A stretch of DNA of 64,000 bases from Candidatus Villigracilis vicinus. Its GTDB lineage: Bacteria; Chloroflexota; Anaerolineae; Anaerolineales; Villigracilaceae. The stretch spans positions 372,001 to 436,000 of the forward strand of contig JADKIL010000001.1 of the NCBI GenBank assembly GCA_016721315.1. The letters run 5' to 3'. The first letter of the stretch is position 1. The number at the start of each line of letters is the position of its first letter. The translations under genes were made by a program, and so were the position numbers. Shown in pieces: positions 46,390 through 55,922 of this stretch. The notes beneath the pieces are model-generated. The model saw nothing but the letters and a program-made list of their open reading frames with translations. It had not been told where the DNA came from and did not search any database.

Positions 46390-47733
46390 CTACGGATAAA
46401 TCCTTTTGATCGTGCGTGGGAACGGAATCGCCTCGCGGATGTGTTCGATGCCGCACATCCAGGCGGTGACGCGCTCGGTGCCCATACCGAAGCCCGCGTG
46501 GGGGACGGAGCCATACTTGCGCAACTCCAGATACCACTTGAAGGCTTCTTCGGGCAGACCTTCCTTTTGAATGCGCGCCAACAATTTATCAGGGTCACTC
46601 ATGCGCTCAGAGCCGCCGCAGATCTCGCCGTAGCCTTCCGGTGCGAGCAAGTCCACAGACTTGCAGACTTCGGGGCGGTTCTCCCATGGTTCCATGTAAA
46701 AGGCTTTGACCGCGGACGGGTAGCCATAGACAAAGACTGGCTTGTCGTATAACTTGGTGATCTCGGTCTCGTGCGGAGCGCCGAAGTCCATGCCCCATTC
46801 GAATTTGAGCAATTCTTTGCGCTCGGGGTCGGTCTCTTTTTCGTAGAGGTCGATCAGATACTTCGCCGCATCGTCATAGGACATGCGCGGGAAGGGACCG
46901 GTGATACTTTCCAGTTTGCTCAAGTCGCGCCCGAGGAACTTCAACTCGGCGGAGCAATCCTTCAACACGGACTGGGCGATGTGGGTGATGAGACCTTCTT
47001 CGATGTCCATGAGCTGGTCGAGGTCGCAGAAAGCGATCTCGGGTTCGAGCATCCAGAACTCGGTCAGGTGGCGACGCGTTTTGGACTTCTCCGCGCGGAA
47101 GGTGGGACCGTAGCAGTAGACTTTTCCGAACGCGAAAATATTCGCCTCGTTGTACAGTTGACCGGTTTGCGCCAGGAAAGCGGAGCCTTCGTCGAAGTAT
47201 TCGGTCTCGAAGAGAGTGGTGGTGCCTTCGGCGGCGGCGGGGGTCAGGATGGGGGTGTCGAGGTTGAAGAAGCCCTGACCATCCAAATACTCGCGGACAG
47301 CCGACATGACCCGCACGCGCACGCGCAGGATCGCCCACTGGCTTTGCATACGGATCCACAGGTGACGGTTGTCGAGCGCGAAATCCACGCCGTGGTCTTT
47401 GAGCGCCATCGGGTAATCGAGCCCGGCGGCTTGGACGACCTGCAAATCCTTGATGCCGACTTCGAACCCGCCGGGGATGCCGGGCGCGCGCTTATCCTCG
47501 CGGACGGAGCCGGTGATGATCACCGACGATTCCTGCGGCAGTTTGGAGATGGTCTCGAAGAGTTCGGGCGTCAGGTCACCTTTGAAGGCGACGCATTGGA
47601 TGAAGCCCGAGCCATCGCGGATGAGCAAAAAGACCAGCTTGCCCTTGTCCGTGCGGTTGTAGACCCAGCCCTTGAGGACGACGTCTTGCCCGATGTAGTT
47701 TGATATTTTTGAAACGCTGACGTGTTCGGTCAT
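46390..47733 (-). CDS. asnS: Asparaginyl-tRNA synthetase
   Basis: 447 residues. Class II synthetase: N-terminal OB domain (VVLKGWVYNRTDKGKLVFLL), then motif 2 (GPTFRAEKSKTRRHLTEFWM) and motif 3 (GFGMGTERVTAWMCGIEHIR). AGLDYPMALKDHGVDFALDNRHLWIR is the typical AsnRS link. It charges tRNA-Asn directly, so the GatCAB amidotransferase genes in this window are probably needed mainly for glutaminyl-tRNA. It is a single-gene unit upstream of its own terminator. Confidence 0.97.
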   Translation of the reverse strand: MTEHVSVSKISNYIGQDVVLKGWVYNRTDKGKLVFLLIRDGSGFIQCVAFKGDLTPELFETISKLPQESSVIITGSVREDKRAPGIPGGFEVGIKDLQVVQAAGLDYPMALKDHGVDFALDNRHLWIRMQSQWAILRVRVRVMSAVREYLDGQGFFNLDTPILTPAAAEGTTTLFETEYFDEGSAFLAQTGQLYNEANIFAFGKVYCYGPTFRAEKSKTRRHLTEFWMLEPEIAFCDLDQLMDIEEGLITHIAQSVLKDCSAELKFLGRDLSKLESITGPFPRMSYDDAAKYLIDLYEKETDPERKELLKFEWGMDFGAPHETEITKLYDKPVFVYGYPSAVKAFYMEPWENRPEVCKSVDLLAPEGYGEICGGSERMSDPDKLLARIQKEGLPEEAFKWYLELRKYGSVPHAGFGMGTERVTAWMCGIEHIREAIPFPRTIKRIYP

Positions 47734-47792
47734 GTAGGGAATTCCTCTGAATAAAAAGATTTTGGTAATTATATTACAGCCTTGGGAGAAAC

Positions 47793-48278
47793 TTACTCTC
47801 CCGCCGCATCTAGAATTTCTTCGACTAGCAAAGGAGAGATTGAAAAACCGGATCTTTGTAATTCTTCGATTTCAGGTTTTAGCACAGATACAAGTCCAAT
47901 CTCTTTTGCCTTGAGCAGAATACCGAGAGTTCCAATTTTGGGAATATTGAGTTGGGATAGTTTTCTGCGTCCCTTTTTCTCATCCATCAAAACCCAGTCG
48001 GCGTTCATCTCGCTGGCTAAGACAATAGTCTCTACTTCACCCAGATCCATTTCATCCAACAAGACATTAACTGCAAGCCTATCCTTGACCTCGACAACGT
48101 GAATCCAACTTGCGTTCGAAACCATTTGTTTGGCTTTGCTATTTTCCCGCCCGAAAGTGACAGTTTCATCAAAAACTGCCTGCGGAATGTAAACTTCCCC
48201 AAATAGTTCCTGTAAAAGATCCAGCCTGCCAATGGACGCTAACCCAATAAGGGGAGTGGTGTCTGAAACGATGATCAT
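47793..48278 (-). CDS. PIN-like nuclease of the DUF3368 family (probable toxin)
   Basis: 161 residues. The PIN fold acids are present: D in VSDTTPLIGLA, E in VIYIPQAVFDE-like YIPQAVFDETV, and D/E in LGEVETIVLASEM and DWVLMDEKKGRRK. DUF3368 proteins are partners of UPF0175 proteins and are thought to be RNA-cleaving toxins. The ATG of this gene overlaps the stop of the antitoxin by 4 bp (48275-48278), which means translational coupling. No IS or phage elements are near. Confidence 0.85.
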   Translation of the reverse strand: MIIVSDTTPLIGLASIGRLDLLQELFGEVYIPQAVFDETVTFGRENSKAKQMVSNASWIHVVEVKDRLAVNVLLDEMDLGEVETIVLASEMNADWVLMDEKKGRRKLSQLNIPKIGTLGILLKAKEIGLVSVLKPEIEELQRSGFSISPLLVEEILDAAGE

Positions 48279-48556
48279 TTCTTTGGCTTTGGCGATAATT
48301 TTTTGACGGCTTGTAATTCTTCTTTCACTTCATCTTCTGAGTAATTAATAAAAGCAATTCCACGGGTTTTGAGGAGTTGAATGAATTCGATTCGGGAGAT
48401 GCCGAGCAGTTTCCCTGCCTTACCAGAAGAGACCTTTCCCTCAGAGAAAAGAGAAAAGACCAGCCACTCCGAAATGCGGCGCTGGATTTCATCCTGTTCC
48501 AATCCAAGATTGAGCAGGTTGCTGGGGATTTTTACGTTAAAAGTTGTCTCTGCCAT
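48275..48556 (-). CDS. UPF0175-family antitoxin
   Basis: 93 residues from ATG 48556; the longer frame from 48583 begins before the TGGAAACTCCT region with the ribosome site. The short beta strand AETTFNVKIPSNLL is followed by a helical part with an HTH-like SGKAGKLLGISRIEFIQLLK and a charged tail. It is the usual upstream partner of DUF3368 toxins and probably represses the pair by binding the promoter just upstream. Overlap of 4 bp with the toxin gene. Confidence 0.85.
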   Translation of the reverse strand: MAETTFNVKIPSNLLNLGLEQDEIQRRISEWLVFSLFSEGKVSSGKAGKLLGISRIEFIQLLKTRGIAFINYSEDEVKEELQAVKKLSPKPKK

Positions 48557-48603
48557 TGGAAACTCCTGTTCCAATTGTAGCATGGAGATATTAAGTGGTG
48601 AAT

Positions 48604-48638
48604 AAAAAGATGACAGTCACCTTAAAGTGACTGTCATC
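48604..48638 (-). terminator. Intrinsic terminator of the S9 peptidase gene
   Basis: GATGACAGTCAC / GTGACTGTCATC stem with a 6-nt loop, followed on the minus strand by TTTTTATT. Confidence 0.9.
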
Positions 48639-48648
48639 TGAGATTTAC

Positions 48649-50658
48649 CTACTTCAAATACTTATCCATCCACCGCAAAATGTGATTGAGCCTCGCAATG
48701 CGCCGGTCAGTGCGCCCAACGCGCGAGAGTCCATGCGGCTCTTCGGGGAAGCGCACGAACTCCGTCTCCACGCCAGCGCGTTTGAGCGCCACGAAGGCTT
48801 GCTCGCCCTGCTCGATGGGACAGCGATGGTCATGCTCGTTGTGGATGATGAGCGTGGGCGTCTTGGCTTCTCCCAAATATTTCACCGGCGACATATTCCA
48901 TAACTTGTCCATGCTCTCTTGCGGTGAGCCGGATTTTGCCCAGAACTGAAAGATCCAGTTGAAATCGCTCGAGCCCCACATGCTGACCCAGTTGGTGACA
49001 CTGCGCTGCGCCACCGCCGATTTGAAGCGGTTGGTATGCCCAACGATCCACAAGGTCATGAATCCGCCGTACGAGCCGCCGGTCACGCCCATGCGTTTGG
49101 AGTCGATGTACGGCTTCCGTGCCACAAGGTCTGCGAACTTCATCAAGTCGTCATAGTCTGGTCCGCCGAAATCGCCCCAGATCGCCTTCGAATGTTTCTC
49201 GCCGTAGCCTCGTCCGCCGCGCGGATTGGTGAAGTACACCACATAGCCGTTCGACGCAAAATAATTAAACTCATGCATGAAGAACTTGCCATACTGCGTC
49301 CACGGTCCGCCGTGAATTTCAAAGATGGACGGATAGGTTTTGTTCGGGTCAAAATTGGGCGGGAACATGATCCAGCCTTGCAGGTCGGTGCCGTCCGCGC
49401 CTTTGTACCAAACCTCTTCCACCTTGGGCAACTTCACCGCAGCAAAATAATCGCGGTTGATGTGCGTGAGATATCGCACCGTGCTGCCGCCCAACTCGCG
49501 CAAGTGAACCTGCGGCGTGTCTTGCATCCCGCCGTAGAAATATGCAACCTGCTTTTGGGATTTGTCGAACGAGACGGTTCCCAGTGCCCCACCTTCGCCG
49601 ATGACTTCTGTCATATTCTTGCCAGCGATGTCAATCCGCCTCAAAACCGTGGACCCGTGAACTGCCGCCTGGAAATAGATAGTTTTTCCATCGTTCGACC
49701 ACACCGGCGCAACCGTCTCCGCTGAGCCAAAATCGGTGATGATATCTGCCATGGTATGCAGGTCATATTTCCTGGTCAGGTTTCGAGCCGGTTCTGAACC
49801 GTCCACAGGCACTACCCATAAACTCGTGTTCTGATAATCCAAGTGTTCGCCTTCGGCTCCAAAATACGCCAGCCATTTGCTATCCGGCGAGAATGCGAGA
49901 AAGAACTTTGCCCCAAGTGGTGTATTGTTGAGCTTGCGCGGCTTGCCGCCGTCTGCAGGCATGACGAAGATATCATCGTGTTCAACATTAGCATCGGGGT
50001 CTTCCGTGCGATTCGATATATAAGCAATCGACCTGCCATCAGGCGAATAGACCGGAAAATTCTCATCGTGGACGGCACCCTCGGTTAGTTGCTTGCCTTT
50101 GCCAGTACGCGCATCGACGACCCAAATGTGAGTCCGCTCGTGGGGGAGGTAGCCGTAGCCATCCATCTTATAAAAGAGACGTGTGTAATGACGCACCACC
50201 ACGCCAAGCTTTTTCTTCTGCTCATCTTTTTCGCGTTCCAACTCTTCTGTATCCGTCTTGCGGATTGTACATAGAAGTTTGCGCCCATCAGGTGACCAGC
50301 CAACGAGGTCGATTTCCCCGTCAATGGAAGTCAACTTGCGTGCTTCACCGCCATCAAAGGGGATGAGATGAATTTGCGGGTTGTCATTTCCCGCGCGGCT
50401 GGAAAGGAAAGCGATGGTATTTCCATCCGGTGACCAACTCGGAGAATAATCTGACTGATTGCCATGCGTGAACTGACGCGGCTCACCGCCTCCGCTTGGG
50501 ACGACCCACAAGTTGCCATATTTTTTCTCGGTTTTGCGGTCCACTCGTTGGATGCGATACACAACGTGCCCGCCATCGGGTGAAATGCTTACATTCGATA
50601 ATTGTTGCAGGGAATACAGGTCTTCGGCAGTGACTAAACGTTTCTTTGGGGCTGGCAT
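48649..50658 (-). CDS. S9-family prolyl oligopeptidase
   Basis: 669 residues without signal peptide. Residues 1-400 form a WD40-like beta-propeller with repeated SPDG words (SPSWSPDGNTIAFLS, LVGWSPDGRKLL, VYSPDGRSIAYIS). The alpha/beta hydrolase domain has the nucleophile in GGSYGGFM (about 540), Asp in HNEHDHRCP and His in EEPHGLSR. It resembles acylaminoacyl peptidases or dipeptidyl aminopeptidases and probably degrades oligopeptides in the cytoplasm. The propeller restricts access to short substrates. It is a single gene, with a terminator. Confidence 0.93.
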   Translation of the reverse strand: MPAPKKRLVTAEDLYSLQQLSNVSISPDGGHVVYRIQRVDRKTEKKYGNLWVVPSGGGEPRQFTHGNQSDYSPSWSPDGNTIAFLSSRAGNDNPQIHLIPFDGGEARKLTSIDGEIDLVGWSPDGRKLLCTIRKTDTEELEREKDEQKKKLGVVVRHYTRLFYKMDGYGYLPHERTHIWVVDARTGKGKQLTEGAVHDENFPVYSPDGRSIAYISNRTEDPDANVEHDDIFVMPADGGKPRKLNNTPLGAKFFLAFSPDSKWLAYFGAEGEHLDYQNTSLWVVPVDGSEPARNLTRKYDLHTMADIITDFGSAETVAPVWSNDGKTIYFQAAVHGSTVLRRIDIAGKNMTEVIGEGGALGTVSFDKSQKQVAYFYGGMQDTPQVHLRELGGSTVRYLTHINRDYFAAVKLPKVEEVWYKGADGTDLQGWIMFPPNFDPNKTYPSIFEIHGGPWTQYGKFFMHEFNYFASNGYVVYFTNPRGGRGYGEKHSKAIWGDFGGPDYDDLMKFADLVARKPYIDSKRMGVTGGSYGGFMTLWIVGHTNRFKSAVAQRSVTNWVSMWGSSDFNWIFQFWAKSGSPQESMDKLWNMSPVKYLGEAKTPTLIIHNEHDHRCPIEQGEQAFVALKRAGVETEFVRFPEEPHGLSRVGRTDRRIARLNHILRWMDKYLK

Positions 50659-50780
50659 AAAAGACTCCTTTTCGGAATGTTATTTCGGAGAATGCAGTTG
50701 AATTGTATAACATTCCCGGGTGGGTAGGGTAATAAAAACAGTTATCAAAAGATGACTGTGTCATACTATTCGGATGATAC

Positions 50781-51759
50781 CTATTTCTGTTTCAAGGTAT
50801 GTACGACGATCTCCGGCGGACAATAGAACCTCGCGAAAACACCCGAACAACCCACGCCCGCGGAAGTGTATCCGTTCATATCGTTATACTTCCACTGCCC
50901 GGCAATATATTTCGATTTGCAGCGGGCATTTCTCAGGATAGGAATCCCTCCCGGCAGACACATTTGCCCGGCATGGGTATGCCCGGTCAGGTAGAGCCCA
51001 AAACCCAACTCTGCTGCCTCGGGGAGCAGTTCGGGGGAATGTGCCAATAAAATTTTGACTGCATCCGACGGCACATTTTTCAATGCTTTGTTGAAATCTT
51101 GTTCCCCGTAAAAATGGGCATCGTCCAGCCCGACGATCCAAAGTTTTTCTCCATTGGTGTCGAGTGCAATGGCTTCGTTCATCAACAAGGGAATCCCTGT
51201 TGATTCGATCATGGGTACCATTTCAATAAAATCATGGTTGCCAAGAATTCCGTAGACTCCATACTTGCACTGCAAGGCAGGTGCCAGGGCTTGCAGTTCT
51301 TCAACAATATGCAGGTAGCGCCCGGTATCCCAAATGCGAAAGTCGCCAGTCACAACGCAAAGGTCGAAGCTCAGCCCTGAAATAGCCCTGGCAATATGCT
51401 TCCCAAAACCGGGGTAGCCGTCAATATGAATATCGGAAAGATGAAGGATACGCAACCCGTTGAAGGCATCAGGCAGGTTGGTAGGAAGGGGACAGGGTTT
51501 TCCTCAAACAATGAACTCTTTGGGCAAAGTTGCGTTCCCTGCTTTTTTAGCCCGCTTATCCCCAGAAAGTAAACTCAACAAACTTTCACAAACGTGGGAA
51601 TGTTCTCGTGGTGGAAACTCGACCCAACACCGTGCCCCATGACGTTGAGAATATGATCCCCCTGGTGCCGCAAATTCCTCTTCCAGACATGCTCTTCCCC
51701 AAGCGTTCACGCAGTGTCGAAAGTTTGCTCGTCCACAAGGTCCTCCAATCTCTTCTCAT
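50781..51759 (-). CDS. Metallophosphoesterase, YaeI-like (N-terminal half frameshifted)
   Basis: The clean part (residues from 51455) has all calcineurin-type motifs: LHLSDIHIDGY, VVTGDFRIWD, ILGNHDF, LLAHSPELLP and LTGHTHAGQM with two metals expected. The reading frame continues upstream across indels: ENPVPF, TNLPDAFNG, NVMGHGVGSSFHHENIPTF and LGEEHVWKRNLRHQ can be assembled from neighbouring frames, back to ATG 51759 (MRR...). Corrected length is about 326 residues, with the N-terminal part typical of this subfamily in Anaerolineae-like genomes. Probable phosphodiesterase for a nucleotide or lipid; substrate unknown. Confidence 0.8.
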
Positions 51760-51808
51760 CTTAGCATGAACAAGTTTACAGAATTCAGACTGTAATGAAG
51801 GGGTATTG

Positions 51809-51842
51809 AAAAAACAACAGCCACTTATAAGTGGCTGTTGTC
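51809..51842 (-). terminator. Intrinsic terminator of gatB
   Basis: ACAACAGCCACTTAT and its complement form a 14-bp perfect palindrome, followed on the minus strand by TTTTTTC; directly after the gatB stop at 51846. Confidence 0.9.
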
Positions 51843-51845
51843 CAA

Positions 51846-53294
51846 TTACTTCTTCCGTTCTTCCAAGCCCTTCACCATCAACTCTTTCGCAACGTTCGGG
51901 TCTGCTTTGCCTTTCGTGGCTCTCGCAACCTGACCCATGAACCACTGGAACAAGGTCTCTTTGCCTGCGTTGTACTCGTCCACTTCTTTGGGGTTGTCGT
52001 TCAAAATTTTTGTCACCAATTCTTGAATGGCGCTCACATCCGTCATCTGCAAGAGATTCTTTTCTTTGACGATCTGCGCCGGGTCGCCGCCGTTCTTGAA
52101 GAGTTCGGTCAGCACGGTCTTGCCTGCGCTTGCGCCGATGGTTTTATCGGTCACCATGTCGATCAGTTTGGCGAGTGTTTCGGGGGAGAGAGTTACATCG
52201 TCAATGCTTAAGCCTGAGTCGTTCAAGTAGCGCATGAATTCGCCCGCAATCCACGAGTGGATGGTCTTCGCAGGGCTTTTTGAATTCGCGACCACGCTCT
52301 CGAAGTAGTTGGCGAGAGTCCGCTCGGAGGTGAGAAAACGCGCTTCGGACGGGGTCAAGCCAAAGTCCGAAATGAAGCGGGCGGTCTTTGCTTCAGGTAA
52401 TTCAGGTAATTGACTTCGAATCGACTCGATCCACGCATCCGATAATTGTAGGGGAGGCAGGTCGGGCTCGGGGAAATAGCGATAGTCGTGCGCCTCTTCC
52501 TTCGACCGTTGGCTGGTCGTCACTTCCCGAGCATCATCCCAGCCGAGAGTTTCCTGCACGACCGTGCCGCCTTCTTCATAAAGTTTGATCTGACGTTCGA
52601 TCTCATATTGCGAAGCGCGGACGAGCGCGCGGAAGCTGTTGAGGTTCTTGATCTCGGTGCGCGTGCGGAATTCATCGCTGCCGACGGGGCGCACAGAAAT
52701 GTTCGCCTCAAAACGTAGCACGCCTTTTTCCATGTCACCAGAGTTCACGCCGAGATAACGCAAGATCGCGCGGACTTTCGTGGCGTAATCAAGCGCGGCT
52801 TCAACGGTGCGAATATCTGGCTCGGAGACGATCTCAAGCAAGGGGACGCCTGCACGATTGAAATCGACCAGTGCATAATTTTTTTCGTGCGCGAGTTTCG
52901 CCGTATCTTCTTCGATGTGAACCCGCCTCACGCGGACCTTGAGTTGATTCTCACTGCCATCATTGACGTCGAGTGAACCTTTTTCTGCGATCGGCAATTC
53001 GTACTGCGAAATTTGATAACCCTTGGGAAGGTCGGGGTAGTAATAATTTTTGCGCGCAAAGGTGTTGTGCTTGTTGATGGAGCAATTCAACGCGAGACCG
53101 ACGAGCGCAGCAAGTTCCGTCGCCTTTTTGTTGACGACAGGCATTGCGCCCGGTAACCCTGTGCAAGTGGGGCAGATGTTGGTGTTCGGTTCCGGCGCGG
53201 AGCCATAGTCCGCGGAGCAGCTGCAGAACATTTTGGAGTTGGTGAGCAACTCGCCGTGAATTTCAAGTCCGATTACGGGTTCGTATTGGGTCAT
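51846..53294 (-). CDS. gatB: Asp/Glu-tRNA amidotransferase subunit B
   Basis: 482 residues, normal GatB length. It binds the misacylated tRNA and phosphorylates the acyl group. EPVIGLEIHGELLTNSKMFC, the zinc site CSCS and CPTC (CSCSADYG, ICPTCTGLPG), YYPDLPKGYQISQYE, and LLEIVSEPDIRT are diagnostic; the C-terminal YqeY-like tail ends GKADPNVAKELMVKGLEE. It is separated from gatA and gatC by two small genes, one of them on the opposite strand, so its transcript is distinct. Confidence 0.97.
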   Translation of the reverse strand: MTQYEPVIGLEIHGELLTNSKMFCSCSADYGSAPEPNTNICPTCTGLPGAMPVVNKKATELAALVGLALNCSINKHNTFARKNYYYPDLPKGYQISQYELPIAEKGSLDVNDGSENQLKVRVRRVHIEEDTAKLAHEKNYALVDFNRAGVPLLEIVSEPDIRTVEAALDYATKVRAILRYLGVNSGDMEKGVLRFEANISVRPVGSDEFRTRTEIKNLNSFRALVRASQYEIERQIKLYEEGGTVVQETLGWDDAREVTTSQRSKEEAHDYRYFPEPDLPPLQLSDAWIESIRSQLPELPEAKTARFISDFGLTPSEARFLTSERTLANYFESVVANSKSPAKTIHSWIAGEFMRYLNDSGLSIDDVTLSPETLAKLIDMVTDKTIGASAGKTVLTELFKNGGDPAQIVKEKNLLQMTDVSAIQELVTKILNDNPKEVDEYNAGKETLFQWFMGQVARATKGKADPNVAKELMVKGLEERKK

Positions 53295-53317
53295 GGATAG
53301 TCTCGCTGTTGTGTGAA

Positions 53318-53380
53318 TTGACGATGGACGATAGACGATGGACCATGTTTGTCCATTGTCAGTCGTCTATCGTCTATGGT
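53318..53380. repeat. Palindromic repeat between gatB and the SRPBCC gene
   Basis: GACGATGGACGATAGACGAT and GTCGTCTATCGTCTATGGTC form a large hairpin around a TGTTTGTCCA loop. It shares TCTATCGTCTA and TGTCCAT words with the repeat at 8362. Confidence 0.6.
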
Positions 53381-53803
53381 CTAAGAGGTTTCAACTCGCT
53401 TTTTCAACGATTGCGCTTCGGTTTGGACGTATTCTTCGGTCATCTTTCCATACATTTTGCCGATTAGGTTGCCAAGCCAGCCGTTGAAGGCAAAGGTCAA
53501 TGTCACTTCAGATTGATTGGCATTGACTGACTTGACGACATGTTCTGCCACCATATGCATGCCCGGAGATTTTGACTCCCACGTGAAGTTGGCAGAATTA
53601 AGCTCGGTGACCGTCCAAACCACGGGTTGGAGTTTGGGTTGGAATACTTTGTAGCGGTTGCCGAGTTTTAGTTCGGGCGTGTTCAGCACTTCGACCTTGT
53701 TCACGGTCGGAGTCCACTCGTGCCAATGGGCGACATTGGACAAAACGTTCCAAACAGCTTCCTGGCTGGTATGGATGGAGATGGAGGTTGAGAATTTAGT
53801 CAT
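53381..53803 (-). CDS. SRPBCC-family (polyketide cyclase-like) protein
   Basis: 140 residues. START-like helix-grip fold: SISIHTSQEAVWNVLSNVAH, then WHEWTPTVNKVEV, ELKLGNRYKVFQP and WTVTELNSANFTWESKSPG, and a long C-terminal helix (KMYGKMTEEYVQTEAQSLKK). Such proteins bind hydrophobic ligands or have no activity known. It is divergent from the DinB gene, and the two may share control. Confidence 0.85.
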   Translation of the reverse strand: MTKFSTSISIHTSQEAVWNVLSNVAHWHEWTPTVNKVEVLNTPELKLGNRYKVFQPKLQPVVWTVTELNSANFTWESKSPGMHMVAEHVVKSVNANQSEVTLTFAFNGWLGNLIGKMYGKMTEEYVQTEAQSLKKRVETS

Positions 53804-53827
53804 TTTAGATTCCTAGAACACTTGCAC

Positions 53828-53833
53828 TATAAT
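53828..53833 (+). promoter_or_regulatory. -10 element of the DinB gene
   Basis: TATAAT in the 58-bp space between divergent genes, 28 nt upstream of the ATG at 53862, which has AAGGAGC as ribosome site. Confidence 0.5.
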
Positions 53834-53861
53834 GATTTCACTGAATATAAGGAGCAGCTTT

Positions 53862-54356
53862 ATGAATGCAGATGCCTTTCGTCATTTCTATAACTATCAC
53901 TTTGCCGAGAACCGCAAGGTCTGGGAGCATGTCGCTTCGTTGACCTTTGAGCAGTTCAACCAGAAAGTAGAGTATTCTCACGGCTCCATCCGCCAACAGG
54001 TCGTTCACTTGCTGGACGTGGAAGATGTTTGGTTCAGCGAGTTGCAGGGCATCCAGCCCAGCGATCCATTGCCTGAGACTGTCACCGTTGATGACCGCGA
54101 TGCCATCCGCGCTCACTGGGATAAGGTGGAGGAAAAAGTCCGCGCTTATCTTGCTGTTTTACAAGATGACCAGTTGTTTTCCAAACCGATCACCGAGCCT
54201 GAAGAGGACAAGTATTTGTTCCTCTGGCAGGTCTTGCTTCATGTTGTTAATCATGCCACAGACCATCGTGCTCAACTGTTGCGTGCCTTGCATGATCTGG
54301 GCGTGGATACGAAATCTCAGGATTACATTTTTTACGTGTACGAAAATCAATTGTAG
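53862..54356 (+). CDS. DinB-family protein
   Basis: 164 residues from ATG 53862 (RBS AAGGAGC). Four-helix DinB/YfiT-like bundle. The metal-binding His triad is present: VVHLLDVEDVWFSEL (H about 41) and LLHVVNHATDHRAQLLRALH (H-x-x-D-H). FNYHFAENRKVWEHV is the first helix. Members are metal-dependent thiol transferases or have unknown activity (bacillithiol or mycothiol S-transferases in Gram-positives). Divergent from the SRPBCC gene; a palindrome follows its stop. Confidence 0.88.
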   Translation: MNADAFRHFYNYHFAENRKVWEHVASLTFEQFNQKVEYSHGSIRQQVVHLLDVEDVWFSELQGIQPSDPLPETVTVDDRDAIRAHWDKVEEKVRAYLAVLQDDQLFSKPITEPEEDKYLFLWQVLLHVVNHATDHRAQLLRALHDLGVDTKSQDYIFYVYENQL

Positions 54357-54381
54357 GGGCGACTCGCGAGTCGCCCCTACG
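54353..54381. repeat. GC-rich palindrome at the end of the DinB gene
   Basis: GTAGGGGCGACTCG / CGAGTCGCCCCTAC is a perfect 28-bp palindrome overlapping the stop codon of the DinB gene and facing gatA. It can act as terminator-like hairpin for both genes. Confidence 0.7.
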
Positions 54382-54385
54382 GGGT

Positions 54386-55847
54386 TTATAAATTCGGTTG
54401 CTGCTTATGCCAATCGGTCACTTGCTGGTAGGCGTGAGCGACTTGGAACAGAGTTGACTCGTCCAAGTGCTTGCCGATGAGCTGCATACCGACGGGCATG
54501 TTGTTGGAGAATCCAGCGGGGAGCGCAAGGGCAGGGACACCGGCAGGATTTGTCGCAACGACGTAAATATCCGAGAGATACATTTCGAGCGGGTCGCTGG
54601 TTTTCTCGCCGAGTTTGAACGCCGTGGTGGGGCAGGTCGGGGCGAGGAGAATGTCAACTTTGGAAAAAGCAGTTTCAAAGTCCCGACGAAGAAGCGTGCG
54701 CACTTTTTGTGCCTTCAAGTAATACGCGTCGTAATATCCAGCAGAGAGGGCGTACGCGCCAAGCATGATGCGGCGCTTGACTTCATCGCCGAAACCTTCG
54801 TGGCGAGTTTTGAGATAGATGTCGATGACATCCTTCGCGCCGTCCGAAACGGAGAGACCAAAGCGCGTGCCGTCCATGCGGGCGAGGTTGGCGCTGGCTT
54901 CAGCGAAGAGCAGAAGATAGTAAACGGGCAAGCCGTATTTGGTGTGGGGGAGCGAGACTTCGTGAATCTCCATGCCGAGTTTTTCGTAGGTGCGAATCGC
55001 TTCTTGCATGGCGGACTCAACGCCCGCTTCCATGCCTGCCACGAAATATTCTTTCGGAATGCCGAGCTTCATGCCTTTGACAGGCTTGTTGATATCTTTT
55101 GTGTAACTGGTAACTGGTGATTGGTAAGTAGTGCTATCCAATGGATCGTGACCAGCGATGTGTTCGAGCACTGTGGCGCAATCATACGCGTCACGCGCCA
55201 TCGGACCGATGCAATCGAAAGACGATGCGAGCGCGATAAGACCATAGCGAGACACACGACCATATGTGGGTTTGATACCAGTGACGTTGGTGAAGCCCGC
55301 AGGCATACGCACGGACCCGCCCGTGTCTTCGCCGATGGCGAATGGTGCAAAGACTTGCAGACATGCTCGCCGCTGCGCCGCCGCTCGAACCGCCAGGGAC
55401 GCGCTCAAGATCCCATGGGTTATGGGTGGGGAAGAGGGCGGAATTCTCGCAAGAGGAACCCATACCGAATTCGTCCATGTTGGTCTTGCCGACGAGGACA
55501 GCGCCAGAGTCCGCGAGTTTGTTTGTGACAGTGGCGTTATATTGTGGGACGTAGTTTTCGAGAATCTTCGACGAGCAAGTCGTGCGGACATCCCGTGTGG
55601 AAATGCAATCTTTCATCGAAAAGGGAATGCCCGTCAGCGGGGTGACGTTCTCGCCTTTGGCGATGCGCTCATCGGCTTTCTTAGCTTGTTCGAGTGCGAG
55701 ATCATCCGTGACCGTGACGTAAGACTTGACCTTCTTGTCCACATCGTGAATGCGGTCAAGCATGGCTTGCGTCAGTTCGACAGAGGAGATTTTTTTTGTG
55801 GTGAGAAGTTCGTGGGCTTCTCGGATGGTAAGGTTGGTTAGTTGCAT
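54386..55847 (-). CDS. gatA: Asp/Glu-tRNA amidotransferase subunit A (one frameshift)
   Basis: About 487 residues after correction, normal for GatA. Amidase signature residues are all there: catalytic Lys in SMKDCIST, cis-Ser and Ser in VPGGSSGGAAA, and DTGGSVRMPAGF. It releases ammonia from glutamine and delivers it to GatB. An extra T near 55348 breaks the frame exactly after SASL; joining to APFAIGEDTGGS restores it. Start ATG 55847. The C-terminus (VTDWHKQQPNL) is clean. gatC lies 75 bp upstream, so the two genes are probably one transcript. Confidence 0.95.
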
Positions 55848-55861
55848 AGGCTCTCTGAGTG

Positions 55862-55920
55862 AACATCGATATTCGAGATTGGATATTCGAAGTTCGAATA
55901 ATCGAGTATCGAATATCGTC
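55862..55920. repeat. AT-rich palindromic repeat between gatC and gatA
   Basis: CGATATTCGA and TCGAATATCG flank shorter TTCGA/TCGAA pairs; the 59-bp stretch fills the whole gatA-gatC gap. Confidence 0.6.
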
Positions 55921-55922
55921 TT

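Noticed and set aside
47793..48556. Defence island
   Set aside because: Only one toxin-antitoxin pair is present; no restriction, CRISPR, retron or other defence genes lie nearby.
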